Source of the DNA: Paragorgia papillata
Lineage: Eukaryota; Cnidaria; Anthozoa; Scleralcyonacea; Coralliidae
Direction of reading: 5' to 3'
Assembly (NCBI GenBank): GCA_035771165.1
Contig: JAWNZC010000337.1
Span: 7,221,501-7,285,500 of the forward strand
Length of the DNA: 64,000 nucleotides
The notes under the pieces were generated by a model that saw only the letters and a list, made by a program, of their open reading frames with translations, was not told where the DNA came from and ran no database searches. Both the position numbers and the translations under genes were made by a program. Below, piece after piece: positions 1-11,186 of the stretch. The first letter of the stretch is position 1; the number at the start of each line of letters is the position of its first letter.

Positions 1-1620
1 CAGGAAGCAAAGGAAAATCAATGGATGACACTATGGCAACCCATGCATCCGTCTTCATGCTATGTGGCTTGACAACAAGATGGAAGCAAGTTGTGGCATA
101 CTATTTCACTGGCGATTCTTTTTTTGCAGATCAAATCAAAGAGATCATCCTAGAAATTATCGTCAAGGCAAGTGAATACAACTTTAAAGGTTTGAATGTC
201 ACCATGGACATGGGTGGAGGCAACCAAGGTGTACTTCGAGAGTTTGGAGTTTCCTGCAAAGCAAACAGAAAAACAAATGAGGGAACTACAACATGTCGAG
301 TATCAATCACAAACACCTATCCACATCCTGTCTTTGAAAATGAGCAACTCACCTTTATGCCAGATGTTCCTGCCAGATTATGCTGTTGCTGATAACAACT
401 TGGCATCTAATTGTGTGTCAATTACCTTCATCAAAGAGCTTCTTCAACATTATGGACTTCACAGCTTGAAAACAGCCCCACACCTCAGTGAAAAAGCAGT
501 TGATCCTGGTCACTTTAACAAGATGAAGGTAAACCTTGCCAGAAATCTCTTGTCAAGGAAAACTGGTGCAGCACTTCGTTTCTTGATTCAAGAAGGTGTT
601 ATTAGCAATTCAGCATCCGCCACAGCTTAGTTTTGTGATCAGATTGGTTTATGGTATGATTTGATGACCTCAAGATCACCATCCATGGGATTAAGCCTCT
701 TCAACCAACAAAAGCACTCACAAGCTACAACGTTCCTGGAATCTATCATCAAGCTGTTCACAGAGATGAAGATTGGCTCTGAAACAAAACCGATATGGAA
801 ACCAGTACAGTCAGGGACAATTTTGGCAACCACAACTGCACTGCAGCTACAAAACTGCCTTGTTTTGGAGAAGGGATACAAGTTCCTCCTGATGAGCCGC
901 TTCTCCCAAGATGCCCTTGAAAACCTGTTTTCTATGGTGAGATTCAAGAACCCAGTTCCCACAGCATTGGAATTCAAGAATGCCTTGAGAATTATTACAG
1001 TTTCACAATGCATCACAGGAAAAACAACATCATCTTATGAAGCTGATGACAATGAACAATGCTCTTCAATCCTTGATATTTCATTGCCATCAACATTGAA
1101 TACTTCTCTACCCTCTAGTGAGCTAACAGATGATGATATTAACATTTCGCCTATTGAGACAGCAAGCTTGGAAAACCTTGGAGGCTATGCAGTACATCAG
1201 TTCATCAAGTTAAATCGTCACTGTGACACTTGTGTTAAAGCTTTAACAACCCCTCCTCCTGTCCCACCTCAACATGACTATGCCCAGAGCCAGAGTCTTG
1301 TTCAGTTGCGTGATTACACAAAGCAAGCATTAGTTTATATTTCTCCTGCAGTAAAGCACTTGTTAGAAGCAGCTGAGAAAGTCTTCACAAAAAATGAGAA
1401 AGGTATTATAAGCACACAGAATGTCCTGATGACACTTGTGGATGCTTGTTCAAGTTCTGGTCACCACAACATTCCTGACTGCCATCAAGCTGTATCCAGA
1501 GCATTAAAAACATTCTTCAGGGTACGGATAACGACGTTACTAGAGGAGAAGAAAAAACAAAATCAAAGAAGTGGCAAAGGATCTCGGTCAGTTGCAATGA
1601 GAGAGTTGGTGGACAAGTGA
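1..1620 (+). pseudogene. P-element/THAP9-like DNA transposase, broken, 5' end outside the window
   Basis: This is the catalytic and C-terminal part of a P-element-type transposase (RNase H-like DDE enzyme). From 21 one frame encodes the segment around GLTTRWKQVVAYYFTG and an LNVTMDMGGGNQ block, then PHPVF..LTFMPDVP, the usual order in the THAP9/P-element RNase H domain. Near 370-395 the homology moves to another frame, which continues as ITFIKELLQHYGL..KMKVNLARNLLS and meets a TAG at 628-630. Beyond the stop the same frame runs to 1620 with FSQDALENLFSMVRFKNPVPTALEFKNAL, the signature of the P-element C-terminal domain, and a late CDTC pair. One frameshift and one nonsense codon make it a pseudogene. 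The THAP DNA-binding domain would lie upstream of the window. No inverted repeat of its own was found downstream. The family assignment rests on recognised motifs, not a search. Confidence 0.82.
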
Positions 1621-2216
1621 ATGGAACACCAAATTGGAAGAACCAAATCTTATTAAACGGTTCTTTTCAGAACCACCAAAAATTTAAAAAGCTAATAGCA
1701 AACGAAACTCTCGAAACATAACTTACTGTAATTATACAGTATATATGTAGATTGTATCTTATATATAGTGTTCAATAGTATTGCTATTAAAAATAAATGG
1801 GGGTTACTCTACTTAACATGATCTAAGTTTTATAAATACTAAACCCAGAAATTTATAATGTGTCGGTCAGTACTCTTTAAACTGATTCAAATTAAGTTTG
1901 AAGCTTTAAGATCTTATCGTATAGACACAATCTATACATGATCATCTTACTTGTTTAGCTGCAGGGAAGGCACCAAGCGGTTTTTCTTTCAGGCTTTCAT
2001 TTCGATGAAATTTTCATCAATATTCACCTAAACTCTTTAAAAATGACTCAGATCAACTAATACAGCAGCTAGCCAAAAAGGAACCATCAAGTCTTCTGAA
2101 AAGCGGAGTAATATTCGTTTTTGTGTCATTTTACGGCTTTCACGCTATTTCTGCCTTGTTAGTTTAGGATCCAAAATGGCGGACAACTCACGCCCACACT
2201 TCCGGTGTCCCAACTC
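1621..2216. other. Gene-free stretch
   Basis: AT-rich sequence after the transposase relic. I see no coding motif, RNA gene or repeat boundary here apart from the target duplication that starts at 2217. Confidence 0.5.
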
Positions 2217-2225
2217 TTTCGTATG

Positions 2226-3242
2226 CAACCTCGTACCCAGGGCCCTCTCTGCTTTCAAAATGGCGCGAGGAGAAGACCCTGGCAAAGGCTGGTCACGTGA
2301 CACCAATAATTTTGGAATATTTTGATGATGACTCACACTCTACCGGGGGGCGCGGTACATCACTGATAAACAGAGTATAGTTGGCTTGCGTATATAGAAC
2401 TATTCAGCGAACTATTTAGGCACTCAAGAATAACCAAATCGTACAAATAACAAGACATTCTCTTAACAAGTTTATCAAATCAGTTAATGACCGTGTTTAG
2501 TAAGAAGCGTCTACACTACAACATATTTGCCTTATTATACAAGCAAGAAGTGTTTATTAATATTTCGGTTTCTGGACTTTCCGAATCTAATTTAAAAAGT
2601 TTAGAAATATACAAAGTCAAAGTCTTCAGCGCTGATCTATATAAATGTTCGTCGATCGAAGAATTGTTATTGATCGTATATTTGTATTAAAGTACAAGTA
2701 CAACCTCAAAGTCAACGAGGACAGCAGATTCGATTCGAATATGCCGTTTGAGTATAAATCGACAGATACAACAATTAAATTTCCACAAATCCAAAACGTG
2801 TGGACAAGAAACATAAATGTGCTATACTGGTCGGTAAATATACTTCCAACAATCAACAGCATTCGAATATTTTTAGTGTATGTATCAGTACCTGTATTAC
2901 CGCAGAGCGGGTTTCTGTTTATCAGTTTATGATCGTTCGTCGCCTTCGGCTTCATTTCTGGCGAATGACGGCAACAAATATGAATTATCCAGCAAATGTC
3001 GTAAATTTTGAAATATATCTATTAAATTTACCGCTCGAATTTAACGTTACCGGACTTGCAACAACCTTGACGTTTATAAGAACCGAATCAACCGCTCCCC
3101 CCAGGACGGGCGAAGCTCAAATTATCCACGTGACCAAATACTCCAAGAATCTTGGAGTATTTTGGAATCACGTGACCAGCCTTTGCCAGGGTCTTCTCCT
3201 CGCGCCATTTTGAAAGCAGAGAGGGCCCTGGGTACGAGGTTG
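2226..3242. mobile_element. Non-autonomous MULE-like element, 75-bp TIRs, 9-bp TSD
   Basis: Positions 2226-2300 and 3168-3242 are perfect reverse complements (75 of 75 bases), starting CAACCTCGTACCCAGGG at the left end. Both flanks carry the same 9 bases, tttcgtatg (2217-2225 and 3243-3251), so this is a genuine insertion 1017 bp long. Long TIRs with a 9-bp target duplication fit Mutator-like elements. The interior has no recognisable transposase; its short reading frames look random. Identical arms suggest recent movement or conversion. Related single ends occur at 3701-3796, 6066-6163 and 34449-34532. Confidence 0.88.
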
Positions 3243-3251
3243 TTTCGTATG

Positions 3252-3700
3252 GAGGGCTCTGCCCTCACCTTCAAAGTATGCACTATCCGATACGATTTGG
3301 CATGGTTGCCTGCTTGTAACAAAAAAATGCCATCAAAAGTAATATTTTGAAGCCTTGGCAGGCCGTCTAATATGGGAAATCGGCTTCTTTCGCAAGGCTT
3401 GCATAGGTGAGGCAGATGTTCACCTTGTGGGAGAGAGTTTCCGAGTAATTTTTCAGCCACTGACAGAATACCAGAATTGCCGCGATGAAAGATATTTTTG
3501 CAGTGAGTTACATCGCAAATCTTGAGACACAAGCGGCAGCACGAAATAGCCAGATCCAGGTGCAGTTGTATTGTTAAAGGAAACGAAATGAAATGTGATC
3601 TCGTGTCACGGCAATTTAAAAAACCGAAACTATACGTTTGATGATAACACCACAAGACAATACGTACTTACCATCCCCTCCCTAATAACGGTATTTTAAA
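3252..3700. other. Gene-free stretch
   Basis: No gene, RNA or repeat boundary recognised. The minus-strand frame across 3122-3655 overlaps the MULE-like arm and shows no known motif. Confidence 0.4.
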
Positions 3701-3796
3701 ACTTCCCAGATTCTGGGAGGCACGTGACCAGCCCATGCCAGGGTTTTCGCTTGGGGAGTTCGCAAGGGCGGCAGCGAAAAGCCTGGGTACGAGGTT
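3701..3796. repeat. Solo end of the CACGTGACC...GGGTACGAGG repeat family
   Basis: The sequence runs from a CACGTGACCAGCC-like box to CCTGGGTACGAGGTTG, the same order as the right arm of the 2226-3242 element, but with a different middle. No partner end is nearby. It abuts the start of the segmental duplication at 3797. Confidence 0.55.
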
Positions 3797-3914
3797 GAAC
3801 CTGAAATAGCTCAACAACGAAGCAAGGAAACGAAAAACTGCAAAAGATGTTACTCTGTCATTAGTGTTATTTCAAATAAGACAGACTTAATTTTCGTTAT
3901 ATAGCACTATATAA

Positions 3915-4012
3915 GTAACGGTTAAGTAATATTTTTATTTGTAACGGTTAAGTAATATTTTTATTAGTAACGGTTAAGTAATATTTTAATTAGTAACGGT
4001 TATTTTTTTATT
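3915..4012. repeat. Short tandem repeat, unit about 32 bp
   Basis: The motif AGTAACGGTTAAGTAATATT recurs about four times. The counterpart at 32640-32705 in copy B has three units. Confidence 0.8.
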
Positions 4013-4645
4013 AGTCGTGAGCTGGCGGAATCCTATAGGCTTTCCTGCAATTTGATTGGCTACGTGAGCGGGGTTATTTCACAATATCTTGGACCGCGGT
4101 CCAAAAAGTTATTTTTTTACATTCTGTCCTTTAAAATTGATCGATTTTCATAACCATTTCGCTTGCCATAGAAAAAATATATCCAACAGAGAGCTATGGG
4201 GATGCAAATGAGTTTTATTACCCAAATGGTTTTGACAACTTCATGTGTAAACAGCGAATTTTAAAAGAAACGCTGGGAAAACTGTGACAAAGCAAAATTT
4301 ACGAGCGATATTTATAAAGAAAACAGTTTAAAACGGTAGGAAAAACATACATAAAATTGTCAACACAGTATTTTGAATCACTAAATGAAACTATATAGAA
4401 ATATATATAAAAAATCAAACCACGAGAAGACAGAAAAGCTGAAACCTTTTGACACATAACTGTCTTTCTTCTGTTCCAACCGCTATACTCAACAAAACCG
4501 CTACAAGTCTTTACCTTTTAGTCAAATATTTTCCACATGCCAACCTCATCGTATCATGTCCTTGAAACTTGAAGTTACAAATGGCTTACTTTTTAAGACC
4601 TCGGGCAAATATTCTTCTATACGGACCTCCCAGCATAACATATAT
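4013..4645. other. Sequence present in copy A but not in copy B
   Basis: Copy B passes from the tandem repeat almost directly to the sequence matching about 4648 onward. The roughly 630 bases here are therefore an insertion in A or a deletion in B. I found no inverted ends or coding motif. Confidence 0.5.
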
Positions 4646-5229
4646 GTAATATATTTAGCAAAGTAATATTTTCGGTAACTTTATAGGTTTCTTTAGAAGT
4701 AACTTCCTTCTTGGAAAAACGATTCCAAAAAAGATTCCTTTTCGTATGGTTTTGCCCTCGTTCGTGAATTCTATGTGCTATTGAAGATATTTGGCTTTTC
4801 GTGCACTCGACTGTTATTACAGGTACATGTATATCGGAAAGTTACAAATTTACATTTTGCTCTAAATATTTTTCTACTATTTGTGGAGAAATACATTGAC
4901 ATTATTGTCCCCATTACTTTCAGTAATCCCAATTTCATCATCGATCGCTCCACACATTTTAAAGACAGTATCTGAGCTCACAGTATCTTATCAAATATCT
5001 GGAAAATAATCAGTATTTAGCACTGTGTTATATTGATTTGCATGCTGAGAAATTGCATAAATAATGTATTTATATAGTGTGTTGTGTGAGAAATAGCTAT
5101 TTAGTTTCAGTGGTAGAAAACGGCAAAATGATTGCAAAATTAGCGAAAAATTTACCCGAAAGCAGAAATTAAACCGCTGTTGTTTGCCCAAAATATGACC
5201 ACAATCGAACCAAATGTTTCACTACTATA

Positions 5230-5405
5230 AAGTGCTTCACATGCATTAATGTAATAGAGGAAACACGAGTTTGAGTGTTTCATCAGGGGTTCCAAACACG
5301 AGAAAACAAATGTAAACCGTAAAAAAACCGAGGGCGTAGCCTCGAGGTTTTTATTGTTTTCGAGTGTTTGGAGTCCCTTGATGAAACACGATAAACGAGT
5401 GTTTG
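5230..5405. repeat. Foldback hairpin repeat
   Basis: Imperfect inverted repeat with arms carrying GTGTTTCATCA..GGTTCCAAACACGAG. The loop region is ACCGAGGGCGTAGCCTCGAGG. A paralogous copy sits at 33640-33795, and a distant relative at 22880-23035. Confidence 0.7.
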
Positions 5406-5684
5406 ATCTTGCTTCTCCAACGAGTATTCGCATCGCGATTTGCGGTGCTTTCTTCATTGTTTCAATATGCAGATTAAGAAATGTGATCCAGTTAAGTAAG
5501 AAGTTTCCTACAGGTTTTCATTGGGTATCAAAACTCATGCATGTGATGTGGTATACGTTCACGGATTGGCTACGATAATTACGATGAATTATTAATGAGT
5601 TCGAGAAAGTCAAATAGCAATTTTGCGCAAGAGCATTTACCATAAACGGCAACTGAACCTCATGGTGAGCGTGAAATTGCTAAC

Positions 5685-5926
5685 CTGAACTAGTAATTTG
5701 GTTTTTCTTTCAAATACATCCACCATTCCTTTTAAATTACTAACTTTAAATGCAGGATTAATCATTTTTCTCTGCCGTGAATGTTCTTTTCCTTTTGCAC
5801 CAAGCAAACCACTTGCACCAGACGGTGTCAACCTTACTAGACCTGCAAATTTTTCATACTTGGAAGAATTTGTTACCAAAATTTGTTTAACAGCATCAGC
5901 ATCACTGATTAAAAATATACGTTGAC
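5685..5926 (-). CDS. Cytochrome P450 exon 2, copy A (partial gene)
   Basis: This is the second exon of a P450 gene transcribed leftward. It starts after a TTTGCAG acceptor and ends at a CAG|GTTAGC donor, with the same phases as exon 2 of copy B (34055-34296). It encodes the region up to the C-helix, with GKEHSRQRKMINPAF: the usual Trp of the WxxxR motif is His here, and the Arg that contacts haem propionate is kept. There are about ten amino-acid differences from copy B over 80 residues. No later exons are recognisable to the left, where in copy B the next exon is 6.7 kb away, so they may lie outside the window. No stop or frameshift is seen. Confidence 0.82.
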
Positions 5927-6065
5927 CTGCAAATACCAAGAACATAATTACTGTATAAAAAAATAAGAAATAAGAAACTCACCAAAATTTCCAACTTAAA
6001 TGTTGCATCATTTCAGTGGAGCCTTGCTAAGTTATAAACGATTACCGCCCCTCCCATGATATAAA

Positions 6066-6163
6066 ATTTGTTTAGGTGGCACGTGACCAGCCGCAACCAA
6101 CGCGTCTTTTCGCAGCGTGGAGGGCGGGGGAGCGGAGATAAGACCCTGGGTACGAGTTTGTCG
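6066..6163. repeat. Solo end of the CACGTGACC...GGGTACGAG family, copy A
   Basis: Runs from GGCACGTGACCAGCC to ACCCTGGGTACGAG. It has an orthologous copy at 34449-34532, so it was present before the segmental duplication. Confidence 0.55.
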
Positions 6164-6207
6164 TAAAAGAAGTAAAACGAACTATACAAAGTCATCAACG
6201 ACCAAGA

Positions 6208-6304
6208 CACCAAGTCTTGCACGAGGAGACTTGGTTGAAACCGAAGCTGTTCTGAACAGCAGGCTGCTCACGGCTGTCAGTGACGATATCCGAACAGGCT
6301 TTTA
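6208..6304 (+). pseudogene. BEL/Pao retrotransposon relic, short copy
   Basis: The frame reads ETEAVLNSRLLTAVSDD, a stretch typical of the end of the BEL/Pao integrase core, then breaks off. The matching position in copy B (34560-35015) keeps a longer piece, so the insertion predates the duplication and copy A has since lost most of it. Confidence 0.7.
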
Positions 6305-6822
6305 GCCAGAAGGGCGTCCAGGCGTCCTGGGACGCCCTGGAATGACAAGTGGACGGCTTTGGATGCCCAAAATTTAAAAAATAAAGGAGCTTAGTATAAT
6401 CTCAATGGTTTGCCTCAGATAAAGATTTTTACGAAAAGTAGCTTATCAATACTGCTAAATCAAGAGTCATTGCAATTTAATGCACGACGACGCAAACTCG
6501 CAAAATCGGAAACTCGCAAAATCATTGTGAATGAATCTGACATTATCCCCGAGCCCGGTGAGGGTGCTAATCTCAACACGCGTGGAGTCATTTTTCACGC
6601 GTGGACAAGCGTGATATCTTCTGAACAAATTTCTGTGATCTCAAATCAATATTTATTTATTTGTATATATGTGTGGACGAATTTGTATATATATACGCGG
6701 TAACAATTGTGGGGTACTGGGAACAATAAAATCTATTCCTGAGAAAAAAATGAATAAACAACATACATGTAATTTGTTCGTGACAAAAAGACTTCAGGAA
6801 AGGCTTTTTTTGGGTACGTATA

Positions 6823-7213
6823 CCGTAAACCTCCGAATATAAGCCCCCTCGAATATAAGCCCCCCCATGTATAAGCCCACCAATTTACTAACACTCTCAC
6901 CATTCCGAATATAAGCCCACACAAGAAAAATGTCCTGTTTATTACTATCGTAACAGACAGGGAGGGTGATATCAGTGGCACTGCCACTGATGAGGACTAT
7001 GATGATATCTAACTTAATAGTATCTTATGCTTGTTTATATGTTAACCTTCTGTTATATTGAAATAAAGTCAATAAATGTTATTACTAACACAAAATCTTG
7101 TCCGTATATAAGCCCCCCCCCCCCCCCCATATATAAGCCCCCCCATGTATAAGCCCACCAAAAAATGCTTACGAACGAATATAAGCCCAGGGCTTATATT
7201 CGGAGGTTTACGG
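6823..7213. mobile_element. TA-flanked TIR element (MITE), 391 bp
   Basis: The ends are CCGTAAACCTCCGAATATAA and its reverse complement, each bordered by TA. The related block at about 30737 (copy without the element) reads straight through TACGTATATCCCG, which is the empty site with a single TA. The interior has more AATATAAGCCC boxes and a C-run. TA target choice suggests Tc1/mariner mobilisation. There is no coding capacity. Confidence 0.9.
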
Positions 7214-7723
7214 TATCCCGTTCAAAAGGACAGAAACAAATCAACGTTTGCGTATAAACAGAACAACATCCTTAGTAGAAGAAAACCCGTCACATCGAAA
7301 CGCGAAAGGAGGAAAAAGCAATAGCGAAAAAAACAACGAAGAAAAAGGCTGAAAGGGTTAAGCTTACGGTAAACATTTAATAGCAATGCTGTTTGAGTTT
7401 CCCTATTTTAATATATCCTGTCACTGTTACAGTAATTTTGTTTTCGATTTCGTGTGTCCTTAAAGTATTTTAAACATATCCGTTTTGTTTTCGCTTGCCC
7501 GTTGACTGCCGTCTTATCTCCTTTTAAAGATTTTTCTTATGGTATTAAAGCTTAAAACTATTTATAAAACTTAGCGTAAGATCTTGTTTATAATTTGGCA
7601 TAAAAAACGGTGAAGGAGCAATTTTTCGTCTTTTAAACATATAAATGCTGCATGTTGAGATATTACAGATGTAAAGACTGCATGAAAACAAGACTTCTTC
7701 CTTTGAAGAGTTAGGGTTACCCT

Positions 7724-7903
7724 AGCCTGGTATTCTGGCCCATTCAAAGAATATGGGCCAGGTAACCACTAAAGATTCTTTCACGCATTCAAGGCATGTG
7801 CTGAAGTACAAGTGGATTTAGTCCTGAATGATGGGAGATTGTAATTAGTGGTTACCTGGCCCTTATTTATTTTGAAATTGGGCCAGGATACCAGGCTAAC
7901 TTA
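7724..7903. mobile_element. Short TIR element with 9-bp TSD
   Basis: The left end AGCCTGGTATTCTGGCCCA is inverted near the right end as TGGGCCAGGATACCAGGCT, followed by about six unpaired bases. Nine bases, ggttaccct, flank both sides (7715-7723 and 7904-7912). A 9-bp duplication again suggests a MULE-type mobiliser. Confidence 0.72.
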
Positions 7904-8927
7904 GGTTACCCTATATAGCTCTTGTACATTTCTTGTTTTATAAATATAAATTAAGTTATTTTAATCTCTTGACTACTGTGATATCAACTGGACCAACAGA
8001 TCTTCACTTCTGCATGGAGGTAATCGGCATATGTGTCCATTGCCTGTGGCACAAAATACAGTGTGCCTATAATAAATTAATTATACTTGAATAATTATTT
8101 ATGTTATTATACAGCCAGTATGATAATTATATAAGTTATATGTGTAAATGTTAAAATTCATTAAAGCTCTATGAAAAATCCACTGTTTCTTTGATTCATG
8201 CTATTTGCAGTACATTAATTGTAGGGCGAATGTAAAAGTTACTTTGTGTGCTGTGACTAGTGACTAGTATATTCTCAGCACAACTCGTATTTCTATCATG
8301 TCTATTTTTATGGCTAAAAACAGTTGTATTGACAATGTAGTACTTATACATTGATAAGAAAGTCTTCTTGACTTCCTTCACAGTCTTGAATATACACTGT
8401 AGTTGAATACTTTAACAATATGGCTTGTAAATTTTGAGAACAGATACTGTATACAGTAGCTTGGGAGCCAAGCAACATGCGGAGTGTTTATTCGTTTTAG
8501 CACACCACATAAACCAGTTCGGTCTTCAAAATGGTAATATGGAAGTCGCAAACCACAAGCAGAGCTCCTATTCTAGAAAAATTCATCATTCATCTCTTCT
8601 TGCCTCCATGACAGCCAAACAGAAAATGAGCGCAGTAGTTGAAAAAACCATTATCTCCCATGATGCTTTGTCTAAGGAGCTGCCCAACCTCCTCTGGGGG
8701 ATGAATAGTCCACCCAACTTTGTTGTGTTTTGTTTGTACTCATCCTAGTACCAGAAGAGGGGGAACTGGGGACATAGAGGGACATGCAAGGACATACAAG
8801 AATGATGAGGAAAAGGAAAAACACATGTAACTGGGAAGAAAGAAAGATAAAAAAATATATGTGTTTGTATTTGGTCTATCCACCCTATTAAATAGTATTA
8901 ATAGGTTAATGGTGCTACTGCAAGCTT

Positions 8928-9017
8928 GGACTGGCCATTGTGCCATTTTGCTTTGAAACAATATGGACAGGCATTGTTATTACTATGGCAAAATAGCATG
9001 ATGGCCAGTCCAAGCCT
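8928..9017. repeat. Small inverted repeat
   Basis: The arms AAGCTTGGACTGGCCATTGT and the inverted ATGGCCAGTCCAAGC flank a short centre. The same structure is at about 35412-35510 in copy B. Confidence 0.6.
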
Positions 9018-9857
9018 AGTACATGCAGCTTGTTCCAATGCACCACAAGAAATTTTACTAATTATTACAATAAACTAAATACAGATAATGTATTTTAATG
9101 GAAATATATTTGAAATATAAGGTTTAAAACTTTCAAGTAAATCGGATGTTAAAAGAGCTAAAATACAACAAATTTTTCAATAGTACATTACCTGGCATTT
9201 GTGATGTGTTATCTTCTATTTGTGTGCTTCTTGAGTTGATTTGAAGCGATTTAGCCATGTTTTCGTTGGGGGTTTAGACCTGAATTTGTTGCCCAGTGGT
9301 GGGGCCTTGACACACAATGTCTTTCCCCAGGGTAGGGACATGGTCAATTTCCCCCCCAAAATATCTAATGCCAGGTGTTGACCCAGGGGAGGATGGGCAC
9401 AATTGGAATTGATTAATTGAATGATACATAAAACTCATAAAAGCAGACAATATAGTTACTGTAAAGTATTAAAGTATAGGATATTATAGGAAAAGCCTAC
9501 ATATATATGATACAATGTGATTTTTTTTACCTTTATTAACAGGCTCTTGGGCAGGCTAAGCAACCCCCTACCACCCCCCCCTTTTTTGAACGCTTAGCGT
9601 GTTTGGACATGTTCAGTGCAAGGTGTTGGTGCTATTGTAAGCGCAAATACAGTAGACGACACTTCCCCAATTCACTTCAATGCCCACGAAACAATGGCCC
9701 CAAGTCGAGGTTGGCAATGAGATCGTAATCTTTCATACCCATCCTCGATTTGAACCCGTTGTTCTTGTTTACGAAGCAAATTTGGGAAGTGTCTATATTT
9801 GGCGGCACACGGCCAGCGCAAAGAAATTATAGATTGAAGATCGTATATATCACTTAC

Positions 9858-10119
9858 CAAATATTCCTAAAGGTCTAAACTCTACTATTGGTCCATATAT
9901 TCTACTCCATTTCTCGAACGTTTGTATAATATCTTTACTTCTTTTGATTTGAAGAAAGTGACCAATTATGGCATTTCCTTCCGGACCAGGAATGCCTGAA
10001 TCACGGAACAATAACATGGAGGTAATTATCCATGTCAAAATAATAAATGTGATGATCACTAGTATGTTTTGAAATGAGAACAGGCCGTATAAACCAGTGA
10101 ATACCCAATACATCACCAT
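9858..10119 (-). CDS. Cytochrome P450 exon 1, copy A (partial gene)
   Basis: First exon of the copy A P450. The ATG is at 10117-10119 and the donor is TTTG|GTAAGT, phase 1, matching the acceptor phase of exon 2 at 5926. It encodes an N-terminal membrane anchor (roughly residues 12-37, very hydrophobic) and the proline-rich hinge GIPGPEGN that orients the catalytic domain on the ER surface. It differs from copy B by one residue (I/V at 31) in 87, while exon 2 differs at about ten in 80. Sequence similarity to copy B ends just upstream of the ATG, so the two genes have different promoter regions. Confidence 0.85.
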
Positions 10120-10309
10120 TCAAAGTCAGCACTGACTAGTCTATGGCTCGCTATAAACACTCCCCAACAGACGTCTGCTGAAACGAGCACACATTCCATT
10201 ATTACCTTTGTGTACACTGTGGACCAATGAAAGTAGGGCTGTTTTGTTATGTGTATTTATTAACTTGTTTAGTAAAGCTAATATTTTGAAAAGTTTAGCC
10301 TAGAACGAA

Positions 10310-10800
10310 ATTTACGAAGAATATTGTTTTGACTATGCTCTTGCTTCCTATGCAAACAAATAAGCGTGAAAGTCAGTGCAGAGCGTAAGAGAAATTTAAG
10401 ATTGTAAACAAAATCTCAAAGCTACGGTGTTCAGTGTCTGAAGCGACTGCCCGAATTAGTTTACATGAAAGCTAACATTTCGCTTACTATAGCTCAGAGC
10501 TTTACAAAGTTTACGAAGAATATTGTTTTGACTATGTTCTTGCTTCCTATGCAAACAAATAAGCGTGAAAGTCAGAGCAGAGCGTATAAACAGCACGCGC
10601 TAAGTTCACGCAGGTACAGATACCGTAAGAGAAATTTAAGATTGTAAACAAAAGCTCAAAGCTAATAAGGTGTTTAGTGTCTGAAGCGACTGCCCGAATT
10701 AGTTTACTAGAAAACTAATATTTTGCTTACTATAGCTCAGAGCTTTACAAAATTTACGAAGAATGGTATTATGAATATGTTCTTGCTGGTCTTGCGAAAT
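10310..10800. repeat. Tandem repeat of about 200-240 bp upstream of P450 copy A
   Basis: A unit carrying TTTACGAAGAATATTGTTTT and AAGAGAAATTTAAGATTGTA repeats twice, with a third partial copy to about 10795. It lies some 200-700 bp upstream of the exon 1 ATG and is absent at the same place in copy B. Confidence 0.75.
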
Positions 10801-11186
10801 GTATCTGGCGGATAATAATTTTTTCCCCGGGATGTCTGGCCATCTCGATGATATTACTCAGCTTCATAATATATATTCCAGGCAGTGACGCTTTTAACTT
10901 TATTTCATGTACATGTATTCATATCACGATTCACAGTTACAACATCATCTTATTGATTCTATTTACGCAAAATGTTTACTAAATTATAAGCAATAGTCTT
11001 CGAAATATTGGTTAAAACGGTCAGCTCAAGCCTTAAGGTCGGAGGTCAGCTTTCCAGAATCTAGAAAGTTCGCTGTGATTGGTCGGATTAAGGGAATGGA
11101 ATGTGTGGTTCGTTTCAGCAGAACGTGAGCCATAAGGTCTGCGAAGAAGACTAGCTGTACGTTCGTTTCCTTCGTAGCTTGTGACC

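Larger units (their letters stand above)
3797..10133. repeat. Segmental duplication, copy A
   Basis: This block matches 32517-37311 in long collinear pieces: the start at 3797, the 4645-6010 piece with P450 exon 2, the BEL relic, and 8700-10133 with P450 exon 1. Similarity stops about 14 bases upstream of the exon 1 ATG. Copy A has extra sequence (for example 4013-4645). Copy B has its own insertions (35272-35390 and 36531-36979). A piece like 6770-7640 recurs at 30690-31230, outside collinear order. Confidence 0.8.

Noticed and set aside
4771..5191. Minus-strand frame (MKLGLLKVMGTIM...) kept open in both duplication copies (32781-33008)
   Set aside because: The copies are recent, the in-frame 6-base difference can be chance, and the frame lies in a P450 intron with no known motif. 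I would not call it coding without transcript data.
6985..7010. CTGATGAGGAC sequence as a second hammerhead
   Set aside because: No GAAA box or closing stem follows at the right distance.
7100..7145. G-quadruplex or regulatory meaning of the C-runs at 7112, 15121, 15384 and 36257
   Set aside because: Runs lie inside or beside repeats and vary between duplicated copies, consistent with slippage.
8434..8748. 104-codon plus-strand frame in P450 copy A intron 1
   Set aside because: No recognisable motif, and the copy B counterpart near 35140 preserves only the last part, which is repeat-like.
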